Source of the DNA: Lepus europaeus
Taxonomy: Eukaryota > Chordata > Mammalia > Lagomorpha > Leporidae
Assembly (NCBI RefSeq): GCF_033115175.1
Contig: NC_084832.1
Span: 8,359,342-8,423,341 of the forward strand
DNA: 64,000 nucleotides
Reading direction: 5' to 3'
A program made the position numbers and the translations under genes. The notes beneath the pieces were generated by a model. That model saw only the letters and a list, made by a program, of their open reading frames with translations. It made no database searches and was not told the origin of the DNA. The stretch's first letter is position 1; the number at the start of each line of letters is the position of its first letter. Of this stretch, positions 12,053 to 23,778 are shown one piece after another.

Positions 12053-12310
12053 TTCAGCCGTTGGTTTACTCCCGAGACAGCCACAACGCCAGAGCAGTGC
12101 CAGTCCAAAGCCAGGAGCCAGGAGCTTCCTCAAGGTCTCCCACATGGGTGCAGGAGCCCAAGCCAAGGACTTTGGCCATCTTGCACTACTTTCTCATGCC
12201 ATAGTAGTGAGCTGAATCAGAAGTGGAGCAGCCAGGACTTGAACTGGTACCCATATGGGATGCCATCACTGCAGGTGGCAGCTTAACCCATTAAGCTATA
12301 GTGCAAGCCC
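11968..12310 (-). mobile_element. C-type SINE, older type, antisense, in L1
   Basis: Begins ttaaagatttatttatatttatttgaaaggcag, has a long GA run (about 12017-12049) and ends aagctatagtgcaagccc. It lies 15 bp from the previous SINE. Confidence 0.9.
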
Positions 12311-12859
12311 TGTGGCAATTTTCACATGAAATTGAGATTTTCAAAAGAAATCAAAATGAAATATTAGAAATGGAGAATTCAATAGACCAAATAAAAAACA
12401 TAGTGGAAAGTCAACAGCAGACTTGGCAAGGCAGAACAAAAGATATCCAAACTAGAAGACATATCTTTGGAAATCTTACAGTCAGAGAAAAAAAAATTAA
12501 AAAAAAAACAAGAAAAAATAGAAAACATAAAAACAATATTGGAGATCAATGGGATACTATGAAATGATCCAACTTATGAGTAGTAGGAGTTCCTGAGGTG
12601 TGGAAATAGAGATTGGAGTAGGAAAAATCTGTCAACCCAGAATACTGTACCCCACAAAGTTCCCATTTATGAATGAAGGTGAATTAACAAACAAAAATTG
12701 AAAGAATTTTTTGCCACTTGTCTAGGCTTACGAAACATATTTAAGGATATACTACACTTGGAAATATAGCTGTCATTATGAGACAATGAGAAAGCAGAAA
12801 GCCTTCCAGTAGAAGTACAAAAGAAATCCAAAGTAAAAAACAGGGATATTTATAGAAAA

Positions 12860-13415
12860 ATGGCAGGGCCAAGTCATTACTTGTCAATAGTCACTTTGAA
12901 TGGAAATGGCCTAAACTCCCCAATTAAAAGGTACAGACTGGTGGAATAAAAAACAAGACCCACCTATTTGCTGCATACAAGAAACACATCTCACCAACAA
13001 AGATGCATGCAGACTGAACGTGAAAGGATAGAAAAAGATATTCCATGCTAACAGAAACCAGAAAAGAGCTGGACTTGCCATCCCAATATCAGACAAAACA
13101 GACTTTAACATAAAAACTGTTAAAAGAGACAAAGAAGGGCACTATGTAATGACTAAGTGATGATTTCAACTGGAAGATGTGACTATAATAAATGTGTATG
13201 CACCCAATTGCAGGGTGCCTGGCTATTTAAAAGAAATGTTAATGGACCTAAAGGGAGACATAGACTCCAATGCAAAAGTAACTGGTGATTCAATACTCCA
13301 CTCTCAGCAAAGCACAGATCAACCAGACAGAAAATCAGCAAGGAAACAAGAGAGTTAATTGACACTATAGACCAAATGGACCTAATGGCAATCTATAAAA
13401 CCTAGACATGATCAG
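12860..13415 (+). pseudogene. L1 ORF2 endonuclease remnant
   Basis: Encodes the start of the L1 apurinic/apyrimidinic-like endonuclease, which nicks target DNA to prime reverse transcription. TLNGNGLNSPIK is readable from about 12893, including the Asn of the family's N-terminal motif. The catalytic-Glu motif CIQETHLT is at 12972-12995 (Glu codon 12981-12983). SDKTDFNIKTVKRDKEGHYV is readable near 13090. A frameshift lies near 12943 and stops follow at about 13156. The remnant ends within the endonuclease domain near IDTIDQMDLMAIYK (13361-13402), so no reverse transcriptase remains. Confidence 0.85.
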
Positions 13416-14056
13416 TTAATATGATTTTCTTTTTCTTGGCACTAGTGGTTGAATTACAGATAAGGAGCTCCCAAAAATGGCTGACTGTACTTGCTTTTGA
13501 ATCCTTCTCTCAGGATCTGTTTCTGCTGTGACTCAAAGTAAGACATGTAAGACCAACAAGAGTTTAATACACATGCTCTGTAATTTTAATACCTGGTACT
13601 GAGAAAAAAATCACCAGTATGATCTCATAACCTCCTTCAACCCTGGAGAAGGTACTATTACCCTATACAACAATTGCCTGGCATTCCTAGTTACTTCAAG
13701 ACTTGAGACTAGTAAGTCACATGTTACATGCTCTCTATGAATAATAATAAGTTAAATGAGGGATTAGAAATCTCTAAATCTCCAACAAATATGGAAGGAA
13801 GATTAAAATAGCATGACAGAGAAGATAGAAAGAGGATCCCTTCAGTCTTATGTAAGTAATTAATGGGATTACTGATACACTAACATGTCTCCTATATTTT
13901 GTGAAATTTTGTGTATATGGTTGTCGCATATCCGTTTGTCTTTTTTTCTCTTTAATTCTCTTTAATTATACTTAATGTGCTTAGATTTTCGAGTCGTGTT
14001 ACTGAATTATTTACAAGAATGTGACTTTTCCTTTTAGGACTTCAAAACATTTTTTA
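13416..14056. other. Unassigned AT-rich DNA
   Basis: No repeat or gene recognised after the L1 match stops. Confidence 0.5.
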
Positions 14057-14142
14057 TACTTTTTTTTATTATAAACACTTTTATTTAGTAAATATAATTT
14101 TCCAAAGTACAGTTTATGGATTACAATGGCTTTTTCTTTTTA
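14057..14142 (-). mobile_element. L1 3' end, antisense, very short
   Basis: cttttatttagtaaatat plus ccaaagtacagtttatggattacaatgg is the complement of the last 60-70 bases of the leporid L1 seen at 57475-57530. It is a strongly 5'-truncated insertion. Confidence 0.75.
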
Positions 14143-14177
14143 CATTTCTAAAACAGAATTTAATAATAAAATAATCT

Positions 14178-14512
14178 TAAAATTTTTAAAAAATATTTAT
14201 TTGTTTGTAAGTCAGAGTTACAAAGACAGAGAAGGAGAGGCTTAGAGAGAGAGGTCTTCCATCAGCTCATTCACTCCCCAGTTGGCTGCAATGGTCAGAG
14301 CTGCATCCATCCGAAGCCAGGAGCCAGGAATTTCTTCTGGATCTCCCATGAGGGTGCAAGAGCCCAAGGACCTGGGCCATGTTCTACTACTTTCCCGGGC
14401 TATATCTGAGAGCTGGATCAGAAGTGGAGCAGCCAGATCTCAAACCGGTGCCCATATGGGATGCTGGCACGGCAGGCAGCAACTTTCCCTGCTATGCCAC
14501 AGTACTGGCCCC
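14178..14512 (-). mobile_element. C-type SINE, older type, antisense
   Basis: Starts aaaaaatatttatttgtttgtaagtcagagttac and ends gctatgccacagtactggcccc. Confidence 0.9.
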
Positions 14513-14694
14513 ATCTTCAACATTTTAATCACTCCTAGATTCTTGGTGACAATTTACCATCCTAGACAAGAACCTTTCTTGCTCTGTAGCCTCATTTTGA
14601 AATCCATGTTGTCTGCTTCACCCTCCTAGCATTAAGCAGGGAAAATGAGATCATAGGGCTCCTAGCATACTGCTGTGTTGAAAACCCATAGCTG

Positions 14695-15035
14695 GCTGGC
14701 GCCGTGGCTTAACAGGCTAATCCTCCGCCTTGCAGCGCCGGCACACCGGGTTCTAGTCCCGGTCGGGGCACCGGATTCTATCCCAGTTGCCCCTCTTCCA
14801 GGCCAGCTCTCTGCTATGGCCCGGGAAGGCAGTGGAGGATGGCCCAAGTCTTTGGGCCCTGCACCCGCATGGGAGACCAGGAGAAGCACCTGGCTCCTGG
14901 CTTCGGATCAGCGAGATGCGCCAGCCGCAGTGGCCATTGGAGGGTGAACCAACGGCAAAAAGGAAGACCTTTCTCTCTGTCTCTCTCTCTCACTATCCAC
15001 TCTGCCTGTCCAAAAAAGAAAAAAAAAAAAAAAAA
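14695..15035 (+). mobile_element. C-type SINE, young type
   Basis: Head ggctggcgccgtggcttaac, B box ggttctagtcc, A-rich tail. Perfect direct repeat aaaacccatagctg at 14681 and again after the tail at about 15037. Confidence 0.95.
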
Positions 15036-15655
15036 GAAAACCCATAGCTGACTTTGACTGTGTTTCTCCTCTTTCCCATTTAGGATATTAAATGTTAGTA
15101 ATAAACACTCTAGACCCTACTTTGAAAACTAAATCCTAACTCTCCATTTCTGATAGAGAATTTATCTAATCAATAACACAAAAATTATAAATAGAGCCTC
15201 ATATTTCATAAGAATTGATTTGGAATGAAGACACCAAATTTTGGCCAGCCCATGTCTAGAGAAATTCTTGGCCAACCTAATGCATGAAAATGAACTCATT
15301 CTCATATTTACATCATGAAAGAGTGTGGCAGTTTCTTAATTTTTATTAGATGAAGTCTTCTTGCCCATACAATCTTAAAGCCATTACCCTTCACCTGTCA
15401 TATGGTGGCCTTGGGATTTGGCACAAGGCCATAAAAGAGCATACTAAAGTGTATTTGATAATGAGGATCCTGATGGTGGTGTTTCTGCTTCATGTACCAT
15501 GCAGAGAACTGAATGATGTAGAAAACATCTTCTACTGCAGGTTTTCTCAATTGAATAAGCACAATTTGAACATGAATCCATTAAAAAACTACTTTGGTTC
15601 TGGGAAACTGAGTATGAGAAATATGAAGAGCATATTGGAAAAAGTTCAAAACTGA
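15036..15655. other. Unassigned DNA
   Basis: No repeat recognised. The frame at 15350-15655 (101 codons) has no familiar domain; I do not call it a gene. Confidence 0.5.
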
Positions 15656-15960
15656 ACATCAGGAGTAATTAAGGGAATGGAGAGATTGATTTATGAGAAA
15701 AGATTAAAGAGCTCAATCTGTTTAGCTTGGCTAACAGACAACTAAGTAGGGGATATGGTAATTGTTTACAAGTACTTACAGGATGTAAATATCAAGGCTG
15801 GAGCAGAAATGTACAGACTGAGATCAGAAACCTTGAATTGCTCCAATTTAATAAAGAGAAAATTTAGGTTGACTGCTATCCAAATTCTGGGGATGGTTAG
15901 GGCCATCATCAGGAATTGTCTCTTAGGGAAAATGGGAAAACAAACTCTGAGATATTTAAG
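15656..15960 (+). mobile_element. Possible ancient CR1/L3-like LINE relic
   Basis: The order 'gagaaaagattaaagagctcaatctgtttagcttgg', 'gacaactaagtaggggatatggtaattgtttacaagtact' and the following purine-rich lines resembles the 3' part of old mammalian CR1/L3 elements. The resemblance is in layout more than exact words. Such relics are sometimes conserved as regulatory DNA. Confidence 0.35.
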
Positions 15961-16144
15961 TATGGAAGAGCTTTTGTTAACTGACTACTGCTTCACATTT
16001 GTCATCAGCAGCATTTGAGAAAAAGAGAAGTCAGGTCACTGAATGTGCAGATATGGCTTTCCACATACTTTAAATGAACCACGGCATCTCTGAAAGATAA
16101 TAAAGATAAAATTCTAATAAAGATAAATGTGTCAATGATAAGTA

Positions 16145-16400
16145 GACAAGTAGGCACTTGGCACAGCAGTTAAACACCCTACTTGAGAAAGCCACATCCC
16201 ACATCAGAGTTCCTGGATTTCAGTCATGGCTCTGGCCCCTGTTCTAGCTCCGTACCAATGCACACTCTGGGAGGCAGCAGGTCATGGCCCCAAACTTGGA
16301 ACTACTGGATCCTGGCTTTGGCCTATTGTAGACGTGGTTGTTGTAGGTAATTTAGGAGATGAACCAGCAAAGGAAAGATATCTCTCTTTTTCTCCAGAAT
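16145..16400 (+). mobile_element. Old C-type SINE, 3'-truncated
   Basis: Head aggcacttggcacagcagttaaacacccta and body words (gggaggcagcaggtcatggcccc, cctggctttggcc) identify it. The tail is lost after a short CT tract. Confidence 0.65.
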
Positions 16401-17774
16401 ATCCAATTTGAACTAAATCATCTGTTGAACATATGATATTATATACCAATTGCCTAATAATTCTTGCATTTCTGAATACACTTATGTGCTTCTTACTTAT
16501 GGACTATTCAAGGGAATTAAGATATACACACACGCCATGCATCACTCAAACAAATCACACATACAGATGCATGCATTAGTTTGAATCATGGTTACATATG
16601 AGATCATTTTCTCCCTAACTGAAAATTTCTTACATTTCAATATAGACATTCACAGGTAATGGGAATACATTGTGAATGTGATTTTAAAAAGAATTTAAAG
16701 TAAATGAAGTGACTGCTGGAGTTCATAAAATTATACCTTTAGGAAAACTGTACATAGACAAAAAGAATAGTTGCAATTTTATATAAATTATAATTTAGGT
16801 TCTAAGTTGTTATAATACCATATAAAATATATCACCAGTATATTTGAATACCCACACTGTTTATGGCAAACATTAATATACAATAATAAAATTACATGTG
16901 TTATTTTCCTACAGATGAATATATACATTAACCAGTATAATGTGGAAGAATATATATAATGATAAAATGAAATTATGATATATTATATATATTATTCCAA
17001 AATAATAAAGGAGAAAACTAGCAGAATTGTTAAATGTGAATGAAGACACTGAAATTTAATTTTCTCATAAGCCACAGCCATTTCACTAATTTGGATGCAT
17101 TAAAATGGACATTTATCATGTTCATAATATTACCAGGCCATCTGATCTCACTTCTCACATGCCTCTGGGTACCTCTTCCAAAAGTATTACATGAAAATCA
17201 TCTCTCTATGATTAAGAATGTACTTTTCAAGTATGGTCATTACTTTATTTGAGCTAACACTGCTATAATATCCAATCAAACTTGATTTATGTTAAATTAT
17301 GAGTACAGCATCACATTCTCACAAGGAGATCTGGAATCTTTCTGGGTAAAGTTATCTTCATAGGTGGATAATAAAAAATTTTGTTTTACTCCACAGGATG
17401 AAAACTGTTATTGCCCAAATGCTGAATACTGTCCAACAGTTATCAATTGCTCCTGAGAATTTAGACATTTGTGTAAGAAATGAATATTCATTTTAATTTT
17501 ATTCCATTGAGGACAAATATTCTAGGGTCATATACACTGCTCCTTGGACTATATAATAGGCTCTGATGTAAGAGGCAAGGCTTTCTGAAAACCAGTGTGG
17601 TGCTCCTTCTGGCTTCCCTAGAGCAGCATCAATGGGAACCAATGGCTTTCCCTTCTTCCAGGATGAGGAACAGCACCTAATTACAACTTACTCTTGGATA
17701 GTGGCTTCAGCCTCCTGCCAGAACTGCTTCATGTTCCAATGAGCTCCATGCTGCTTCAGTTTTACAATCCTTCT
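16401..17774. other. Unassigned, strongly AT-rich DNA
   Basis: Nothing recognised. Contains TA-rich low-complexity sequence around 16780-17010. Confidence 0.5.
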
Positions 17775-18028
17775 TTAAATTTATTTATTTATTTTTTATT
17801 GTTGAATTATATATTGGAGAGGGAGAAAGAGCTCCCATTCACTCGTACTCTAAATGTCTACAACTAGGAGATAGCAATTCAATTAACATTTTCTGCATGA
17901 GTAGCAGAGACACAATTACTTGAGTTACCATCACTGCTTTCCAGGTTCAACATTAGCACAAGACTATAATCAGGACTCAAATGTAGATATTGACCCCAAG
18001 CACTCTGATAGAGTATATAGGTGCCCCA
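17775..18028 (-). mobile_element. Old C-type SINE, antisense
   Basis: Tail ttaaatttatttatttattt, GA-rich remnant at about 17816-17831, then a heavily diverged body ending gagtatataggtgcccc. Confidence 0.6.
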
Positions 18029-19026
18029 TTCAGCATTGACATCTAAGCCAAATGCCTGCCACTCAAAGCCTATTTTCTCAGATGATGCATGTCAATGGAT
18101 GCCCTGCAAATCCAAGTGGCCAACTAGTCCTTGTGAATACCGGCAATTTGCATCCATGTTTGCACGTGCTTGCACATGTGTATGATATGTCCAGTAGAGT
18201 GTCAGCCATGTTTTCAGCATGCTTCTCCAATAATACAATGAGATGTGGAGAGAATATGTACCTTCACTTTTTTTTTTTTTTTGCTGACCCTTTTCTTAGT
18301 TTCCTTGTTGAAGCTTTTTCTTTACCTAAACTATGTCATGCTGTGAAATTTGCTCTGAACTCAATTGTTGGTCACACAAGAAGGGCACCTTGCAATGAAA
18401 GAATGATCTCATAAGTCTGTAAGGCTTAATGTGTGGAAAACATGGATATTCTGAAGAAATACTCTGTAGATTGAAATATGAATCTAAGATTCAGAAGAAT
18501 GAATGTTGTCATCAATTAATATCCAGTTACTACTTATGGGTTGACTGAGAATATATAAATATCTCCTTCACATTTCTTTGCAGGTTACAGGGAATTCTAC
18601 TGTTTCTCACAAAAGAGATCATGTCCCAGAATATTGACTACAAGGGTGTGCTAGGTTATACCTAGATGATGTGGTCAAATCAGTCTGCTCCACAGTCTGG
18701 GAAATACACATTTCGTTTGTGTCCTCCATTGTGGAAAAAGGTAAATAATAAGCGACATAGAAAATAATTTTTCACCTAGTTTTCAGTGCTCATGTCTAAA
18801 GATAGTTTAAGTGAGTTTGGGAAGGCATTAGGTAAAGAAGTGAAATGCTTATTCTTCCATTTTTAACCCATGTCATGGAACTAAATACACCTATTGATAT
18901 AGCTTCTCCTCGCCTTATACAGTAGGTTATGTCTAGAATACTAAATGACATTCCAAGATATGATGAAGTCATATATCCATCATGTGAAACAGTATGTCTG
19001 CTAAGCAATGTTGTGAAAATGTTGCA
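18029..19026. other. Unassigned DNA
   Basis: No repeat or gene recognised. The 120-codon frame at 18052-18414 runs through a T16 tract and has no recognisable motif. Confidence 0.5.
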
Positions 19027-19280
19027 GGGCTGGTATTGTGACATAGTGGGTAAAGCAGCAGGCTTCAATTTCAGCATCCCATATGGATGCCAGTTCATGT
19101 CCTGACTGTTCCACTTCTGATTCCACTCTCTGATAATGGCCTTGGAAAAGCAGCAGAGATAACACAAGTGCTTTGGCCCCTGATACCCATGTGGGAGACC
19201 CATATGAAGCCCTTTAATGCACAGTATCTTGGATGTGTCTGTTACTCACTGTTTGAACCAAATCATCCCTTATGTACCTT
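19027..19280 (+). mobile_element. Old C-type SINE, 3'-truncated
   Basis: Head gggctggtattgtgacatagtgggtaaag, then catcccatatggatgccagttcatgtcc. It loses similarity near 19260 without a tail. Confidence 0.75.
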
Positions 19281-21297
19281 CAAGACTTTCAGCATCCACA
19301 CTTTGCTTGTGTTGCAGAACAGCCAAATCTTGAGATTTCTAAGTATAGGATCCACCCTCTTCTGTTAACCAGGATGCTATCCTGAGTCCTTGCAATTTGT
19401 CAAAGCAGTTGCCAAGAAGTTGAGATTGGATTATTGAAACATGCAGAATTTACCTACCTCAGCTATGATCCAATAGTCAGGTAAGCCTCTATCAGTTCTG
19501 GTTTCACTTAAAACTATAAAGTATCACTAATCCCTTCAACTTCCCCTAATTCCAACATCACAAGTGATCATAGGATTATTACAGTGCACTTATTCAGATT
19601 AAGCACAAATTGTTCAGATTGTATCAGAATACTCTAATGTGGCTTCACCTGACTGTGACCCATGCAAAATCACTGATGGTCCTCATCTTTTCATATCATT
19701 AATATTGGAGACTCTGCATCCAATGCCAACTATCTTTACAATGTGCTTTTGGAATAATTTTGAAATTGTTTACCTAATTATCTACTAAAGAACTAATAAA
19801 TGGTTGTGAATTAAAACTGTGGGAACACAACAAATTTTCTAGTATGACCTATGTCACTCTAGGAAACATGAGGGTAAATCAAATAAATGAAAACAGCAAA
19901 CAAAAGTAAGTGAAGAATCACATGTGTTCTACCTTTTTCCTTAAAAGCTACTCAACACTATGGCATTCAAGGAGATAGCTGTTAAAAGACACTGATATTG
20001 GCCTTAGATTTGTGTGTGGGTCACTCACTACCACACACAGGTGATTCCAGATATTATTATCAACTTTCTGAGCAACCCATTCCAGTTGAATTTTGTGATA
20101 TTTGAGCCAATACACACATGAGAGATTTGTAAACCTAAGTATTCTACATCTGTAAGGTATTATAATACACACTTTTAACTTATTTCAAGCAGCCAAGATA
20201 ATATCTTATCTTTCTATATGACTTTCCCTCAAAAATCCAAGAAAAAGCATTTCTGTCACTTCACCAAGCTCCAAGACAGAGAGTTGATAGCAGAAAGAAA
20301 AAGTAGAGAGGAAAAATTAGAAAATGGAAATTACACATCTATAGAGAAAAAAGAACCAGAATGCAAGAAAGAAAAAACACTTTTCATTAGTGCTTCTGTT
20401 GTTGGAGGGTGACAAAAAGGTCAAAGATTTGAAAGTGCTGGCCAAGGCCTCCACTGGGACTGACAGGACCAGCCAGATCCTCACATCTGGTTAAGCTCAG
20501 TGGGTATGTGGCTGCTGTATGTTGACAAGCTTTCAAAACTGTGCACAGAAGGGAATCTGTTGCAGTTAACTCTGAGTAATAGCAGTGGATTATCTTGTGC
20601 TGATTGTGCTTTGTTGACATCAACAGTGGTATAGTTTACACAAGCCCAGCAGGAGCTAGAAGTAGGGGAAACAAATCTAAATTTGTTATTTTTTTTTCTT
20701 TTCTGAGAGAAGGTGTGGAGTTTCAAGTACACAATGCAAACTTAGACTAATCCAGATGGATGCCCTGCATCTATTGAATTCAGGAGTACAGAACTCACTG
20801 TGTGAATATAAGTTAACAACAGGGTGACACAAAATTGATGTCCAATCTGTAAAATAGGATATTTGAAATAAATTTACTAATTACTGAAGATAATAATTAG
20901 TTGGGTATTATGTTGTATAAATTAAGTACACAATTAGATTAGGCATTTACAACAGAGCTTTCAACTTATGGGATTGAAACACTATGTGGATGCTTATACT
21001 GTCAATGAAGAGATTTCAGAAGACAAAGGCAAACCCAGAATAAATTTGATAGGTCCTGAAAAAATTAATATCACCATCAGCAGCAAATAAATTATTCAAT
21101 GGCAAATACAAGTAATGAATGAACAGTGTATTAGCCATTGTCACCATCTACAGAAAGATTATCTAACAGAGAGATAAACAATGTTTTTTGATGGTGGTGT
21201 TGTATTTACTTATAGATCAATGTTCCTTTATCCTCCTCCTAATCAAAACTTTCCAACTTAGAAACCAAACATTCATATTTTGAGCTACATGGTTTTT
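19281..21297. other. Unassigned DNA, 2 kb
   Basis: No repeat, RNA or convincing coding sequence recognised. Confidence 0.5.
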
Positions 21298-21316
21298 CTT
21301 TTTTTTTCTTTTTTTC

Positions 21317-21387
<71 letters not shown>

Positions 21388-21397
21388 TTTTTTTTCA
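21298..21397 (+). repeat. (CTTT)n microsatellite
   Basis: After T-rich lead-in, about 17 perfect CTTT units run from roughly 21317 to 21387. They end in T10 then cag. On the other strand it is (AAAG)n, which could be an expanded poly(A) tail, but no adjoining SINE body was seen. Confidence 0.97.
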
Positions 21398-23449
21398 GTG
21401 AGCTGCTCTTATCCACAGCTCAGGATGACCCTGACTGAAGTAAGTCAAAGAGTGAAGCCCATTCTTCTAGGTCAGAGAATTTGTTTGTGTGTTTGTGGAG
21501 AGCACATGATAGGAACACTACTATTGTGGGATATTTATTGATAACCCTGAAAGTCAGCCTTTTTTTTTTAACTTCCATAACAACTTTAGCTTTCCTTGGA
21601 TGATACAATGGGATGACATGGGGCCAGGGAAGTTCACAGCCATTTTACCACTTTGAGAACACCAGCCTGAGATAAAAGTTGAATTCAGAGGAAGGCAAAA
21701 TAGAATCACAAGAAAATGGATCCTGAAGCCAAATGATAAATTGGAAGTTCCAAAGCTAGCTACATTTAACCTTAGTAATTTACATGAACTATTCAAATAA
21801 TTGAGCAAGTGATTTCCTTTTATGTGTTCATTTTCCAATTTTACTTGGTATTTTTCCTAGACTATATTATAAATATTTCATGTTATCACCTAGGAATATA
21901 TGTACGTTAACAAAGCATGGTTAACTGGGATTTTGGAAATTCTGCTACTCTGTCCTTAACTTGCAGTGATGTGGGAAAGTTTTCTAACTTTTCCCAGCTT
22001 AAGTTTCTCATCTTCATTTTTTTCCTTCTTCCTTCTCTTCTTTTCTTCCTTTCTTATAACCTTTGTGATACAATTACAATGGAGTAGGGACTGGGTTTTC
22101 AAGGATGAAGTGAGACAAAAAAATTCTTATCTTGAAGAGGTGACAGAAAAATAAAAGTGACATCCAAATAAACAATTTAGTAGAACAATATCATTAGTAT
22201 TGTAGTGTTCAATACAGAAAAGTACTGTGGGAGCTCAGAGAAGTCATTACATAATTCTGTTTATGGAAGTCACAGAATGTACTGTGACAATTACAATTGG
22301 TTTTCCCAGACCAGGATGAACTTACCTCATTCCCTCTTTCTGTAATAAATGTGTCTTTCTGTGGTAGCTCAGCCCTCATCTCAGTTAGTCCAGGTAGGGT
22401 TAATCAATCCTGTGTCTACCACATGGACAGATACATTCCCCAGGCCAGACAATTTTCAACTCCATTTAACAAAAATTTTGTTCAATACATGTAGACGTCA
22501 TCACTTAACCTGGATCATTTGTGAGAAGTATGAAGAAAGCCATACAGTTTTGTTTTAGTAGCTTTTATCTAAGAATATTAGTTACCATGAAAATAGATGT
22601 GTAAGGTTGCTTAAGAACACGTGCCTCCAGCTATGCCAAAACATTTCAGAAGTCTCCAGCCAAGAGCAAAGCAGTCATCAAGGAACAAAAGACAGACTTG
22701 TCATTGTGTCATATGAATGTGTTGATGAAGAGGTGTCTAAATTATATAAAACTACTCAATTTTAGGATTTACCGTGATGTTTTGTTTTTTTAAAACAATT
22801 TGCCAAACATTAATGTAAAAAATAAAGATGGATTCCTAGATGAAATAATGCTTGACATTAGCCATAAGTTATAAATAAGGTTCCTCTTTTTTATAGAAGT
22901 TTGATAAAACATACACTGGAAATCATATGCATCTAGCAAAAGATAATGATTGAGAATACTAAGCATACTGGGGGAAAAAAGGAAAATTGCAAGTGCAGAA
23001 AAAGAAACACTGTCCTAAACTGAAAACTAGAGTGATTGATGAGTATGTTTCAATTAGCCCACATGTATGTGTGCATGTACATGTGTGCACAGTCGTGTGG
23101 TGTTATTGATTTGGGTCTCAGTAGTTTAGGGGCCTGGATTATAACAGTGATAGCTCAAAGGTAAGATCTTGATTTTAATGAAATAACTTGAAAAGCAATC
23201 TCCAAATAAGTCTAGAACCTTACATGTCACATCTTTACAGAAATGATGGGACAGGAAAAAAATTATCTCACAATAAGGTCAGAGACAAGGAAACTAGTCT
23301 ATATGAAAATGCAACTGGAGATAAAATATCTCCTATAATAATTTTGAGTTCCTGTCCTTCATTATACAGTTTGAATTTATACTATCTAAATTGTCTAAGA
23401 ACCACCAAATAAGGAACACGACTTAGCAGCAAGACCAGGTATTTTTTAG
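21398..23449. other. Unassigned DNA, 2 kb, with a possible MIR scrap
   Basis: Mostly unassigned. The words cagtgatgtgggaaagttttctaac and cccagcttaagtttctcatcttc at 21964-22016 resemble the conserved part of a sense MIR. No genes recognised. Confidence 0.4.
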
Positions 23450-23765
23450 GACTTTTTTATTTATTTGAAAGACAGAGTTCCAGAGAGGCAGAAGTAGAGA
23501 AAGAGAGGGTTTTCATCTGCTGGTTGACTCCTCAAATGGCTGCAATGGCCGGAGATGCACCAATCCAAAGCCAAAAGCCAGGAGCTTGTTCCAGGTCTCT
23601 CATTTTGGTGCAGGGGCACAAAGACTTGGGCCATCTTCCACTGCTTTCCCAAGCCATGGCAAAGAGCTGGATTGAGAGTAGAGCAGCCGGCACTCGAACC
23701 AGTACCCATATGGGATGCTTGGCCCTGCAGACGACAGCTTTACCTGCTATGCCACAGCGCTGGCC
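23450..23765 (-). mobile_element. C-type SINE, older type, antisense
   Basis: Starts ttttttatttatttgaaagacagagttcc and ends gctatgccacagcgctggcc. Confidence 0.9.
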
Positions 23766-23778
23766 AAACACAGCAACA

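Larger units (their letters stand above)
11382..12567 (+). pseudogene. L1 ORF1 remnant (RNA-binding coiled-coil protein)
   Basis: The pieces at 11382-11590 and 12311-12567 translate to Lys/Glu/Gln-rich helical sequence typical of the ORF1p coiled coil; for example the open frame at 12301-12567 includes MENSIDQIKNIVESQQQ. ORF1p is the L1 nucleic-acid chaperone that coats L1 RNA in the cytoplasm. The frame is broken by two antisense SINEs (11591-12310), and no RNA-recognition or C-terminal domain could be followed. Codon use is A-rich, as in other L1s. It is non-functional. Confidence 0.65.
9972..13415 (+). mobile_element. L1 element with 5' UTR, 3'-truncated, split by three SINEs
   Basis: A sense L1. 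The 5' UTR begins near gttgaaagatggtggagtagg and is GC-rich to about 10.9 kb, with a C-rich block at 10344-10362. ORF1-like sequence follows from about 11.38 kb, an inter-ORF stretch from about 12.57 kb, and the start of the ORF2 endonuclease at 12.86-13.41 kb. The match then stops abruptly, so reverse transcriptase and 3' UTR are absent. SINEs at 11018, 11591 and 11968 interrupt it and date it as older than they are. Keeping a 5' end while lacking the 3' end is unlike ordinary 5' truncation and points to a later deletion or rearrangement. Confidence 0.8.

Noticed and set aside
18052..18414. A 121-codon coding frame
   Set aside because: It runs through a T16 tract, has no motif and no sign of splice or promoter context.
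20218..20412. A small Lys-rich protein
   Set aside because: Low-complexity A-rich DNA; no supporting motif.
21298..21397. A CRISPR-like or structured direct-repeat array
   Set aside because: Plain tetranucleotide microsatellite without spacers, in a mammalian sequence.
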